From the NCBI GenBank assembly GCA_900893395.1, contig CAAHFI010374370.1:1-22392 (forward strand): a stretch of DNA of 22,392 nt. Direction: 5' to 3'. The notes beneath the pieces are model-generated. The model was not told the origin of the DNA. It searched no databases and saw only the letters and a list, made by a program, of their open reading frames with translations. This document shows positions 8,700-17,650 of the stretch, in pieces. This DNA comes from Euglena gracilis. Its lineage: Eukaryota; Euglenozoa; Euglenophyceae; Euglenales; Euglenaceae. The number at the start of each line of letters is the position of its first letter. The stretch's first letter is position 1. A program made the translations under genes and the position numbers.

Positions 8700-9910
8700 T
8701 TACCACCGCCTCCAGAAGATTTGATGAATGTGTCTCAAGGTGTCCTGAACATTTGTAGTGTCAGTGGTTCTTAGTAGGTGCATAATCCGACACACGTCCG
8801 CAGACGATCGTAGTAGGCTGTGTTCATATTGTGAGAGCCCAAGTACCGATATCCTGCGCAGGAGGGCTCTCATCTCTAAGCGTTTGGTTGTCCTGAAGGT
8901 GGTGACAAAGTGGTGCATATTTGGATCGGGAAGCAAACAGGAGATCCCATGCCAAGGAATACGTCTAGTTTGCCAGAGTTGCAGATGTTCACGCCCTGGG
9001 AAGTGGATTCCTGGCCCCCATGTGCAGCTTTTTTGGGGGTTGAGTTGCAGTCCAATTTGAGCAAATGCTTCCTTGAGAGCTACAAAGGCTGCTTCTACTG
9101 CTCTTGTGGGGCCCAGCAGCGTGCCATCATCAGCATACCAGACGTTCAGCCAGAGGTCAGGTAAGTGTTCAATGATGGGTTGAATGCCCAGTGCGAAAAG
9201 GAAGGTTCCGAATGTATAACCTTGTTGGTCTCCTGTCCGGCATTCAAGGACCGTGTCTGCCCCTTTCATGATTAAAGGCAGTGGGTGGTCGTAAAGAGCA
9301 TGTACCCACCGATTAAGGCGTGGTGCCACCTTATGCAGCTGTCGATGAATGGCCTCCCTGCTGATGGTGTTAAAAAGCATTGGACAGGTCCAACTTGGGT
9401 AAGACCCCAATCACCCTGTGGATGCTCAGCTGCTAATTGTCCAAGTAGCCTTTGAACATGGATGGGTATATGTTCCGTGGCATGGGGAACCTTGACCCCC
9501 AGTTGGAACGGCCGCAGTTTTTGGGTCGCCAGTTTGGTTTCAGGAAAGGACATCGCACACTTTCGATGAGGCGTCTGACGGTCTCTCCTGCAGCAATTGG
9601 TCTCACTGCACATTCTTCGGCATGTTCCTCATCTAGGTCCCAAACATTGAAAACGTTGTCTTGTTGACACCAGGACTGCAAGGCTTCAATTGCTTGGAGT
9701 TCATCTTCCTCCATGGCTTTGTCTGGTGTTGTTTTTTTCTTCACTGGAATCAAATTTGCTGCTCCAATAAGTTGTACGACGGTCTGCGGCAGTTTTCCTT
9801 TTAAGGCTTGCTGTACAAAGATGTCCAGCTGAAGGAGGAGCTCTGTGGCATTCGGGTTACCTGGCAGGATCATTTGTTGAAGATGACTGGGTCGGAGGCC
9901 AAAAGGGCCT
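8700..9910 (-). pseudogene. Reverse transcriptase region of copy C
   Basis: Blocks read on the minus strand: GPFGLRPSHLQQM (about 9898-9860), AVRPIAAGETVRRLIES (about 9605-9555), LTQV followed in a shifted frame by DLSNAF (about 9405-9375, first catalytic Asp), RTGDQQGYTFGTFLFALG (about 9236-9180, grip block with D-P replaced by Y-T) and NVWYADDGTLLGP (about 9145-9105, catalytic YADD). GLQLNPQKSCTWGPG (about 9060-9015) is the thumb block. The 236-codon frame at 8700-9410 from palm to thumb is uninterrupted. Small insertions and deletions near 9870, 9560, 9405 and 9380 break the remainder. Confidence 0.85.
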
Positions 9911-10526
9911 TAGGCTGACCCTTACGAAAGCTCCTGATTGCCTCCATCGGCAGGGTGCATCGGTCTGCTGAGCCGGGGGGATTCGTGAAGAGTGAAATGG
10001 ATGGGTGCTGATCTGGAATGTGTACGAGAGGATCATTTGTGTCTTGGGGATGCAAGCGTTGTAAAACTGCTTGTACACGGGGGTCTCCAGAGTCATGCAC
10101 TCTAGTGGAGAGCAATTGCCTAGCTGCAACCGTTAACGCTCCGTCTTCAATGACCCGAAATACCGACTGCCTGGTCTGGTCCGTGAGGAGGTTTGTTTTA
10201 TTTTGCAGACGTTGTGATTTTCTGTCCATTCTTGTGTCGTCCTCAGGAAGTTTGAACTGGTGAGGTGAAGTCTCCAGAAATGATATTGAAGCGGAAATGA
10301 TCGCCTTTGTGTTACGTACTTCGTGTGTTTTCCCTCCTCTGGGTGGACGTGGTAGTACGGCTGGGCCCATTTCAACAGTCTCAGGAGGTTGTAAGTGTTT
10401 GGCAAGCCATTGAAGTGCTTCAACAAATTGGCGAAGGAAGCCGTCACGGCCGGCAGGGCTTGCTGCGGAATGAACCTGAGGGTGCTGTGCTTTGCCCTGA
10501 ACAGTTGCAGAATCTGGTGGGTGCAT
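9870..10526 (-). pseudogene. N-terminal domain of copy C
   Basis: A 218-codon frame upstream of the RT. Its second half, VIEDGALTVAARQLLST followed by DPRVQAVLQRLHPQD, resembles the helical segment that precedes the RT in this family, and HPPEPQPGR at the very start of the window (copy A) fits the same place. It ends in a frame change right at the GPFGLRPSHL block. An overlapping frame (10133-10555) carries LLRLLKWAQPYYHVHPEEGK, which looks like the true reading of the earlier part, so a further frame change near 10380 is likely. No enzymatic role is known for this segment. Confidence 0.55.
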
Positions 10527-10590
10527 TGCTGGTCGGAGGGAGATTTTCCCTGCAATAGGACTGCTTGAGGCTAGTCAGAGAGGATGGGAC

Positions 10591-10624
10591 ATGTAATGGG
10601 GCTGCCTATGTAATGGGGCTGCCT
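10591..10624. repeat. Perfect 17-bp tandem duplication
   Basis: ATGTAATGGGGCTGCCT occurs twice head to tail (10591-10607 and 10608-10624). Seventeen is not a multiple of three, so the duplication shifts the reading frame of copy C between its zinc-finger region and N-terminal domain. Confidence 0.9.
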
Positions 10625-10692
10625 GTGTTGTACGGGATCAACGACAACAGGAACGTGGCAAATTGTTGGTGGCGTCCATTGACAGGGCTTAT

Positions 10693-10944
10693 CTAAAGGT
10701 GGGGCTGACTGACAAGTAGGGCTTTGCAGGCTGATCCTGTGGGAAAAGTCGCATGCAGGTGACACATACCACACACACCCAGGGACGTCATCCATAATCT
10801 GTCACGGATGTGTCCTCTAGACACGTGGATGCGGTCCACATGGTGTTTCATCGTCTTTTCGTCCGCCGTCTGAAACGGGCAGGCGGGAAAAAACGGGCAG
10901 CATTCAAGCGGTATGTATCCGGCGTCAGATCGGAAGATGCACTG
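10693..10944 (-). pseudogene. N-terminal zinc-finger region of copy C
   Basis: A short open minus-strand frame (83 codons between stops) contains C-PFFPA-C followed by PFQTADEKTMKH-H-VDRI-H at 10905-10825, a C2H2-like finger (C-x5-C-x12-H-x4-H). About 50 bases on is C-GM-C-HLHATF (10770-10744), a second Cys-x2-Cys module. Zinc fingers ahead of the RT bind target DNA in R2-like elements, so this would be the DNA-recognition end of the protein. The first finger has a longer Cys-Cys loop than usual. No start codon can be assigned, and the frame is interrupted on both sides. Confidence 0.5.
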
Positions 10945-11652
10945 CTACTTGGAAAATCCATAGGTGAATGCACCCGTTGTCCGCCTTTCAGAAGCATTGA
11001 GTCATCGTCCGGCCCGGGTTTTCTTGAATGTCACCACTGAGGTATAGTAGTGGGTGCTTGGGTCGTTGGCAACTGGGCAGGATGATAGACCACAAGGATA
11101 GGGGGCCTTTAAGCATGGTCATCCGAGGAACAGGCCCTGGTTTCTAGTTTAACATCACCACAAAGTGTGACATCTTGATGTGTGGGCCGCTCGGCTATCA
11201 CACGGTTGTCGGGCATATGCCGTGTCGTTGAAGGTTTGGTCCTCTTTGCGCTGTCCGTCGTGCCCTCCGAATGTGACGGGCGATTGTGTAACTGGTCTTG
11301 TGGGACGTAACAACGCCATGGTGTCCATGATATCAACGTCATGTACGTTCATTGGGGAGGGATAAGGAGAAGGGGGATCCACTGGAGGTACTCTGGGAAG
11401 GTGCTTCTCGGCCGGAAAATGTTTGGCAGTGCCACCAGATGGAAAGGGGGTAGGTAGAAGTCAAAGTCACTCCGATGTTGCATGCATCGGACCATAAACA
11501 AGTCAATAACCACAGAATTGCATGCACACTCGATGGGGAGTCATGACGTGGTGGTCGATGTGGCCAAAGCCCTATCAGCACAGACAAAACACCTCTGAAA
11601 ACTTCCCAAACATTCAGTGAGTTCAAAAACTGCGGTGTCCCGAACCAGGGCA
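10945..11652. other. Unassigned stretch
   Basis: Nothing firm is seen. Minus-strand frames of 75-105 codons at 11109-11656 are Ser/Thr/Pro-rich. They could include the variable 5' end of copy C, but they carry no recognisable domain and overlap each other. Confidence 0.4.
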
Positions 11653-12321
11653 TCAAGAAGAACCAGGGCGAGCTTCCACGGCCACGGCCACCGCCTGGGC
11701 TTGGGTGTCCACCTGATGGATCTTTTGCAGGATCAGGGGCGGCAGCTCAGCTGTCTTTGGCTCCTTGGCCGCGGCTGCCTCCACCGTGTTGGTGAGGGTG
11801 GACACCTGCGCCACCAGGAACTTGACCTGCTCCTTCAGCCAGGCGTTCTCGGCCTGCTGATACTGCAGCTGCTCCACGAGGCGCGGCGTCACCTCGACCG
11901 CCTTGCCACGCGCCACAGCGGTCGCCTCCACCTTGGCGGTGAAGCCGGCCATCTGCACCTCTACGGCGATGAGCTTCCCCTGCAGCTGGACGTTCTCGGC
12001 CCGCTGCCGCTTCTTCTCCGGCAGCAGCTCCCGCACCGCGGCCCTGAGGTGCGCCACCTCCGCCAGCTTGTTGAGTCCACTCGTCGGCACGCTGCTCTTC
12101 ACCGCCATCGCCGCGGCCGCCGCATTGTCTTCCGCCGCCTTCACCATCGCCCGGATCCTTCGGAGATCCTCACCGAAGTCGCCGAGCGCGTCGTGGGTGT
12201 ACTTCTCCACTCTTGCCATCCGCTCCTCCGCCGTGGCCACCACGGGCACGTGTGTACCAGGCACGATCCAGTTCTGTGGTTCGCCATAGAACTGCTCATC
12301 CACAATCTCAATGCTGAGCAT
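11653..12321 (-). CDS. GC3-rich coiled-coil protein, 222 codons, probably truncated at its 5' end by an LTR
   Basis: No family is recognised. The frame is open and ends at TGA (11653-11655). Codons downstream of about 12252 end overwhelmingly in G or C (runs such as GAG CAG CTG CAG), a coding bias seen nowhere else in the window. Residues about 35-200 are Ala/Glu/Lys/Gln/Leu-rich with heptad-like spacing (VEKYTHDALGDFGEDLRRIR; ENAWLKEQVKFLVAQVSTL), indicating a long coiled coil. There are no membrane segments. The ATG at 12321 and the first 23 codons lie within the antisense of the proposed LTR (12253-12641), and there the GC3 bias is lost. The same frame stays open to an ATG at 12726 through the antisense LTR. 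The likely reading is a host gene exon cut by the LTR element. A Gag-like coiled coil of another element cannot be excluded. Confidence 0.55.
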   Translation of the reverse strand: MLSIEIVDEQFYGEPQNWIVPGTHVPVVATAEERMARVEKYTHDALGDFGEDLRRIRAMVKAAEDNAAAAAMAVKSSVPTSGLNKLAEVAHLRAAVRELLPEKKRQRAENVQLQGKLIAVEVQMAGFTAKVEATAVARGKAVEVTPRLVEQLQYQQAENAWLKEQVKFLVAQVSTLTNTVEAAAAKEPKTAELPPLILQKIHQVDTQAQAVAVAVEARPGSS

Positions 12322-12358
12322 ACTCCCAGAATTAGGACTGTGGCAGAGCTTAGGGATA

Positions 12359-12390
12359 ATCGTGATCACGATCACACGTGATCGCGTGAC
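12359..12390. repeat. Palindrome cluster within the LTR
   Basis: A perfect 14-bp palindrome, ATCGTGATCACGAT (12359-12372), overlaps a second inverted repeat, GATCAC-AC-GTGATC (12370-12383). Their GTGATC and GATCAC half-sites could alternatively be binding sites for a dimeric protein. Confidence 0.7.
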
Positions 12391-12451
12391 CTCCTCTCTG
12401 CAGGTGGAATTCTTTTCTTCACTTGTTTTCAAGTTTTGAGGTGCTCCACAA

Positions 12452-12506
12452 GTCCTGAAAGGACAGCCAAAATACTTGGCATCTATTTGTCGTAGCCCAT
12501 AGGGCT
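12452..12506. promoter_or_regulatory. Triple-hairpin module of LTR copy 2
   Basis: GTCCT-GAA-AGGAC (12452-12464), GCCAA-AATAC-TTGGC (12466-12480) and AGCCC-ATA-GGGCT (12494-12506). Order and spacing match the module at 7524-7579. In the first hairpin the pair next to the loop is T-A here and G-C there, so both arms have changed together. Confidence 0.7.
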
Positions 12507-12643
12507 TCTCCCTGCGACTTGTGCTCTGCCTCTTAGTTGGGGAAAAAGGGCTTTCGACTTTTATATTATTTTCTTTTTCTGATACTCCGACTTTATCTAT
12601 TGCGCACGAAAGGGCGAAAGCGAGGAAAGGTTGGACGTACACT

Positions 12644-12669
12644 TGGTAGCAGTTTAGGTTTTTCGATCC
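12644..12669 (+). promoter_or_regulatory. Primer-binding site of the chromovirus (tRNA-Met initiator)
   Basis: TGGTAGCAG begins two bases after the LTR end. Similarity to the complement of eukaryotic initiator tRNA-Met resumes at TTTCGATCC (12661-12669). This corresponds to the T-arm with its initiator-specific ATCGAAA loop, at nearly the spacing expected in the tRNA. Confidence 0.65.
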
Positions 12670-12673
12670 TTTT

Positions 12674-12718
12674 GACCGCAAACGGTCCTGTGGTGCCCCG
12701 CCTATAGGCGACCACAGG
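12674..12718 (+). promoter_or_regulatory. Structured leader: adjacent hairpins with a palindromic loop
   Basis: GACCG-CAAA-CGGTC (12674-12687) is followed at once by an outer stem, CCTGTGGT (12687-12694) with ACCACAGG (12711-12718), that encloses CGCC-TATA-GGCG (12699-12710), itself a 12-base palindrome. It lies just after the primer site, where many retroelement RNAs carry dimerisation and packaging structures. That role is inferred from position and shape. Confidence 0.55.
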
Positions 12719-13019
12719 TACCACAAGGCGTTTCAGGCCAAAGCCGTACGCACGGACACGTCCTCTGACGGTTCGCAGTATACACTGCTTCAAACCTCAG
12801 AGTTCGGGTCTCTACTTACTTTTTATAATATCCCCTCTTTTACACTTTTTCTGCATTTTTACACCACAAGTTACACTGGTTTTTGTTTTTGCTTCAAGAG
12901 CACAGCACAACTCCCATTGACTACGCTGCATTGATTGGTTCACTTCGAGGACTTGAACCTGCGGCATCATTGCCAAGCTCTAATGAGCATTCTCAACCCC
13001 ATAGCGTACTCAGACATTG

Positions 13020-16000
13020 ACTCATTTTGCAGGTAATCCTCCTTCCCCGCGTGTGTCACACCTATCTGTGTCTGTGTCGAGTAATCCTCCCCCGCCCGAT
13101 GGGCACCCCCACCCCTATCGGTGTCAAGCTCTATTAGAGCAACCCTATGCCCAACAGGCACAACCCCTTTTGTTGGAACGCCGATGGCTAACACCCATTC
13201 CCCTCGGCGAGATCTCGCACTGGTGCCGATAGGCACATTTGACTCTGAGGCGGATACGCAACGGCAACTTTGTTGAGGGTGCGTTAGAAACACCATGTTT
13301 CTTTTCAGCCCCCCCCCTATGCTTCCCCCCACAAGTCCGATTGGACAGTTGCCCGCACACCGATACGGGTTCCTTTCCGGCATTCCATACACCCGGACAT
13401 GTGTTTGACAGTTCGGCTTTTACAAGTCCCACAGAGTCTATGAGCAGTGATGCAGAAGGGCTGGAAAATATTTCCCTCATCCCATTACCGTGATTCAGCG
13501 CATAGTCGCAAATCTTCCAGTGGACCACCCGCTAACGCGGCAAATTTCTCATGTCCACACTTTGTAGAGGATTGCGCTATGACACTTAACAAGGTTTTGG
13601 ATTTCGATGAGAACACCAAAAGGTTGTAGAACACAAGCTAAATTACCTTTGGAGTTATGTGCGCGATGTTGGTGAATATTGCCAAACAAATTTTCAATCC
13701 ACCAATGTGGACCTCGCAACTTTGCGACAAGGTTTAGACACACAGGCATGCACAACACTTCCAAAAAGTGAGTGAAGCCATGTGTGAACACAATCCCGCA
13801 ATGATGCGATTTTCCAACATGCAACATAGTTTGCAAGCTTTGTCCCATCAATTGGAGCCAATTACGGCAATTTTTCCACAATTGCAGCAAAAGTTGCATG
13901 AGCCCCCATCAAAAATCCCGATTTGGGACAATTTATTACAATGGAGCAATTCTCCACACTTGCAACCGCATTTCAGGAAGCGCAACAGCGCATTTTCCAG
14001 TTGAGCGGTGATTCCGCGAATTTTACCCACTTTTCTGCCCAAGCCAATGAAAGTTTTGCCCCCCGCACGTATGTGCAACAATTGGAGGAAAGACTTTCCC
14101 GATTGGAGCAGAAATCTTGCCATTGTGGTGAGATTCCCGCTGAAATTGCAAGTTTTCACACCCAAATCGCGAATATCGCAGTAGGATTGAGAATTTGCAA
14201 CAACAGTGGCAAAATGACACAATGGAATTCCGAACCGCAATCGCGGATTTGCAAAACCGCAATGCCGTAACCCGTGCACCAACACCGGATATTAGTGGAC
14301 TCAAGGCCACCATGTCCGATTTGCACAAACAGTTACAACAGGATGTTGGTAACATTGAAGCCTCATTGGCTAAGTTGCACACCGCTATGCGGAAGTAGCT
14401 GGTAGGATCCCGGATTTACCGGCATTCAAACCGCGATAGCGGATTTGCACAAACGCATGCAAGAAATGAGCACAAAAATGCTTCAGGTGCAATCACCACC
14501 CCAAGGCACATTGCGTTACCAACACCTACCCCCACACTCCCAAAAACACACTTGGACAAGATTGCGCTGAAATGCGCGCGGAAAATCACCAAATCATGCA
14601 AGGATTTTGTGACAGTCCTATGAACACCGAGAAAACGGTGAAGCAGGATGTCACAAAACTGCAAAATGACATTACCGCGCTATCCGCGCAAGTTTCTGTC
14701 TTGATGGAACAGCCAATGGCTGAAAAAGTCAAAAGTCCGCATTCGGACCACCCCACCCACCAAGCCATCTCCACAATTGGAGCCATTTCCAGTGCGATGC
14801 GCACTTTGGTGACAAGAGTACAGGAATTGGACACTGGGTTTGGTGGCAATTTCGCACGATTTTCAGTCAATTTCTGACAAAATCCCGCTTTTGGATGAAC
14901 TACCCTCATACCGTAGGCGGATTAAGCGTTTGCAGGAGGATGTGGGTCGGATAACCGACAATTGGCAGGTTGTTGACCATTTGGAGCAAAGTGTGCATGA
15001 ATTTGCAACAAATTTGGACCAAATTCACGCACAAATGCGTTCCATCCACCAAAACCCGCAATCGGGTATGGTTGGCACACTTGCCGCATCTTCCAGCTCC
15101 AAAAGCGCTATTCGCGCACCAATTCCCGAGTCCACAGGCACATTGCCACCAAATCGCGTTTCCGCTCATGCGGTGGTTCCCCCACTAGCATTACCAGTCC
15201 CAATGGACGAGTTTTCGGATGATGAGTCGGTTTTCAAGCGAAAACCAGACCCACCCCCTCTTAAATCAAGAGATTCGGGAATCCGAACTTATTCGTGGTA
15301 TGATCCGCACCCCCACACCGGGTATTGGTCATACCTCCCAAATTCGCTTAGTAGCACCAATGGTGCAACCATGTGATACCTCACCCCCACATGCGCAACC
15401 GCATCACCATTCGCGCAATCGCGATTCCCCAAATTGCATGGTACCTATGGTACACTAAGTGGTATGTTCCATGCGCAATCGCAAAATAACCCGAACAATA
15501 CCCTTGGTGCAACCACCGGAGTACCTGCACATGGTGCGAATTTCGCGCCCGGGCCCACACCCCTGGAATACCACCGAAGGGCCACGGGTTTCTCAGAAAG
15601 ATTTCAAAGGCACCATCGCGATAGCGAACAAGGTGAAGCCCCAATGGGACGGTGACCCCACCACGTGGAAACAATTTTTCCGCGATTGGGAATATTACTG
15701 GGATTTGAAGGGACCCACCCAAGATGACAACCCGGAGGTAATCAAGATGGAATTCATCGATTGCCTCCCAGGGATGAAAAAGAACGCGCCAGACAATTGG
15801 TCATTGGCAGGCGCATTTCTTTTGAAGAATTGGTTGAGCAATATGCTTCCTTCATGCTCCAGTTTGGTTTCCAGAATCAGTCTGGAAAACAAATGGCGCC
15901 AATTCACCCCCCCGGACCGCAAATGGAAGTCGATAGACTTGTGGTACTCCAAGTGGCTTGCATTAGCAGCCGAGGTTGATGAGTTAGGGGAAAAGCAAAT

Positions 16001-16250
16001 CAAAGAACAATTTGATGCGGTATTACTGCGCTACATCCCCAAACTCATCAAGGAAATTCACCGCGAGGAACTCGCGGGACACATTTTGACTCTCGATGAG
16101 AGATGGAATTATATTTCCAAACAAATGAAGTTATCACAACTTCTGGGACAGATTGAATCGGCATATCACCACCACCACCGCGGGTGTACCCACCGGTTCA
16201 GTCCATGCAGTCCAAAGGACTACCTCCCCAAAATCACCAAAATCACCATC
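13020..16250 (+). pseudogene. Gag region of the chromovirus (coiled coil and capsid-like part)
   Basis: Broken coding sequence. The part at about 13770-15050 is rich in Gln/Leu/Glu/Thr with heptad-like spacing, suggesting a long coiled coil ahead of the capsid. The part at about 15590-16250 contains WDGDPTTWKQFFRDWEYYW and MEFIDCLPG and later segments rich in Trp and Leu, which resemble the capsid-like core of Ty3/gypsy Gag proteins. The region lies between the leader and the zinc knuckle. At least five breaks. Assignment rests on position and composition more than on motifs. Confidence 0.65.
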
Positions 16251-16339
16251 GAGTGATTCCAAAACGCGCTATCCTCGCGCTCAAACCCCAAATCCCCGAC
16301 ACGGGAATCCAAGCGCTATTCGCGCTCTTCTGACCAAGT

Positions 16340-16800
16340 TTCGGACAAAGTGTGCTTTTGTGTAATCAACCGGGACATATGTCTCGCGAATGTCCGAACC
16401 CCCAAGCGCGAAAGCGCAGTAAGAGCCCCCGAGGATCCCTCTCTTCCTGGAGTTCGCGTTCCTCACGATCTGCGCATTCGCAGCGGTCGGGATACCGATC
16501 GGGTGATGGAAGACCGCGTTCCCGTTCACCCCACCGCAATAGCGGACGTGGTTTTATAACCGCGTGGTCGGTCCCCCCGCCCCCACCCGCAATCGGGATG
16601 CCAATCGCGATTCTTCGCGATCTCGGTCGCGAAGTGGGTCATCCTCTTCGCGATCCGACCGCGGTCGAGCGGATAACCGCTCCCCGCGTCGCTATGATGC
16701 CAAAAGGCAATCGCAATCGCGAACCGTTGTTCCCTTTGTGGGTCTAAAGACCACCATTCATCCAAGTGCCCCCGTCCCGCTCTCCCCGCCCTAGCCATGG
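16340..16800 (+). pseudogene. Gag zinc knuckle with arginine-serine-rich tail
   Basis: C-NQPG-H-MSRE-C is the C-terminal part of a CCHC knuckle, the nucleic-acid-binding end of Gag. It is followed by stretches dominated by Arg-Ser pairs, such as RSGDGRPRSRSPHRNSGRG and SSRSRSRSGSSSSRSDRG. Such RS-rich tails are typical of splicing SR proteins and unusual for a Gag. The DNA encoding it is full of short CGCGAT/ATCGCG palindromes, so the composition could also be a by-product of the DNA pattern. Confidence 0.65.
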
Positions 16801-17199
16801 TCGTCGCGATTCCAATCGCGGTTCTGCCAATAGGCAGCGGTTGGTTTCAAAATATCCTCTATCGAGGAAAAAGACCTGGCTTCGGGCAGGGAGGGGGATG
16901 CACCGAGGATGAGTTGGTGGAAGACAGGAATGCCATTCGCGCGATACGCGCAATTTATCTAGGAAGGCTACCATAGGCCAAAAGGCCGACTCCGATATGG
17001 AGTAGGGGAGCCCGAGGTCTGAGGGCACGGACCTCTGGGCTGATGAACAGATGGAGGTAGGAACTGATCACCCCTGCCCCCCCTGCCCATCGGTCTTTTT
17101 GGTCGGTACCCGGAAAATTTTCGGGTCCCCCACTCCCCGCGCCAAATTTTTGCTTGGAATGTTGAGCAAAGTAAGCCAAGGGTCATGGAACAGTTGGCG

Positions 17200-17650
17200 C
17201 AACAACAATTTTACACCCGACCCTTCGCTTTGCGTACCCCCCGTGGAACTTTTGGTCCAAGCGAAAATCAAAACTCAAAATTTCTGTGCACAAGCCAAAA
17301 TTTTAGTCGACACGGGTGTCGAATCCCCCTTCTTTTCCGCAAAGGACTTATACCCACCCCCTCTTGGTTCATGCCAAGAATCCCATCAAAATTATGACCG
17401 CTGACAACAGCCCCATGTGCGGTGGTGACTTGGGATGCATTTTGGACATAGTCCTCCCCATTATCCCGAAGCACCACACACACCCCCCACAATTCCAAAA
17501 TTTTCTGGGTACTTGGGCATTCGAGGCGAATATCGCCGGGTCAGATGTCATACTCGGTTTTCCGTTCCTCCGGCAACACCGATTGGTGGTGGATTGTCCT
17601 TCGCACGGTTTGCGCACTACCCCCGCACACACACCACACCCCCGAACTTG
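17200..17650 (+). pseudogene. Aspartic protease region of the chromovirus
   Basis: KILVDTGVESPFFS matches the catalytic D-S/T-G context of retroelement proteases. Further on, GSDVILGFPFLRQHRLVVD matches the conserved ILG-x-x-x-L block that closes the protease in Ty3/gypsy elements. It sits between Gag and RT as expected. Broken. Confidence 0.75.

Larger units (their letters stand above)
7784..10944 (-). mobile_element. Non-LTR retrotransposon copy C (REL family), most complete copy
   Basis: Read on the minus strand, in order: a zinc-finger region (10944-10693), an N-terminal domain (10526-9870), RT (9900-8700), linker (8693-8220), zinc knuckle (about 8165) and REL endonuclease (8010-7784). 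An N-terminal zinc-finger region with a C-terminal CCHC knuckle and REL nuclease is the plan of R2- and NeSL-like elements. The protein ends at a TAG (7784-7786) just after the KY block, about 60 residues earlier than copy A. It therefore lacks its C-terminal helices and tail, which is unusual because non-LTR copies normally lose the 5' side. Around six frame changes make it a pseudogene. Confidence 0.8.
12253..12641 (+). repeat. 5' LTR of the chromovirus
   Basis: The right end (GTACA at 12637-12641, two bases before the primer site) is well supported. The left end is proposed at TGTACCAGGCA, which matches TGTACTAGGCA at the start of LTR copy 1, and coincides with the loss of GC3 bias in the overlapping minus-strand gene. 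Hairpins run through it, for example CAGTTCT...AGAACTG and ATGCT-G-AGCAT, and the triple module at 12452-12506. Confidence 0.6.

Noticed and set aside
11109-11656. Minus-strand frames of 75-105 codons as genes.
   Set aside because: They overlap in different frames, have no motif and no consistent codon bias.
11617-12381. A 254-codon plus-strand Arg/His/Leu-rich frame.
   Set aside because: It is the mirror of the GC3-rich coiled-coil gene. Long antisense frames are expected opposite such codon bias.
7297-12641. The two LTRs as the pair flanking one element containing copy C.
   Set aside because: They are too diverged, and each is followed by its own primer site in the same direction. The DNA between holds no LTR-element genes.
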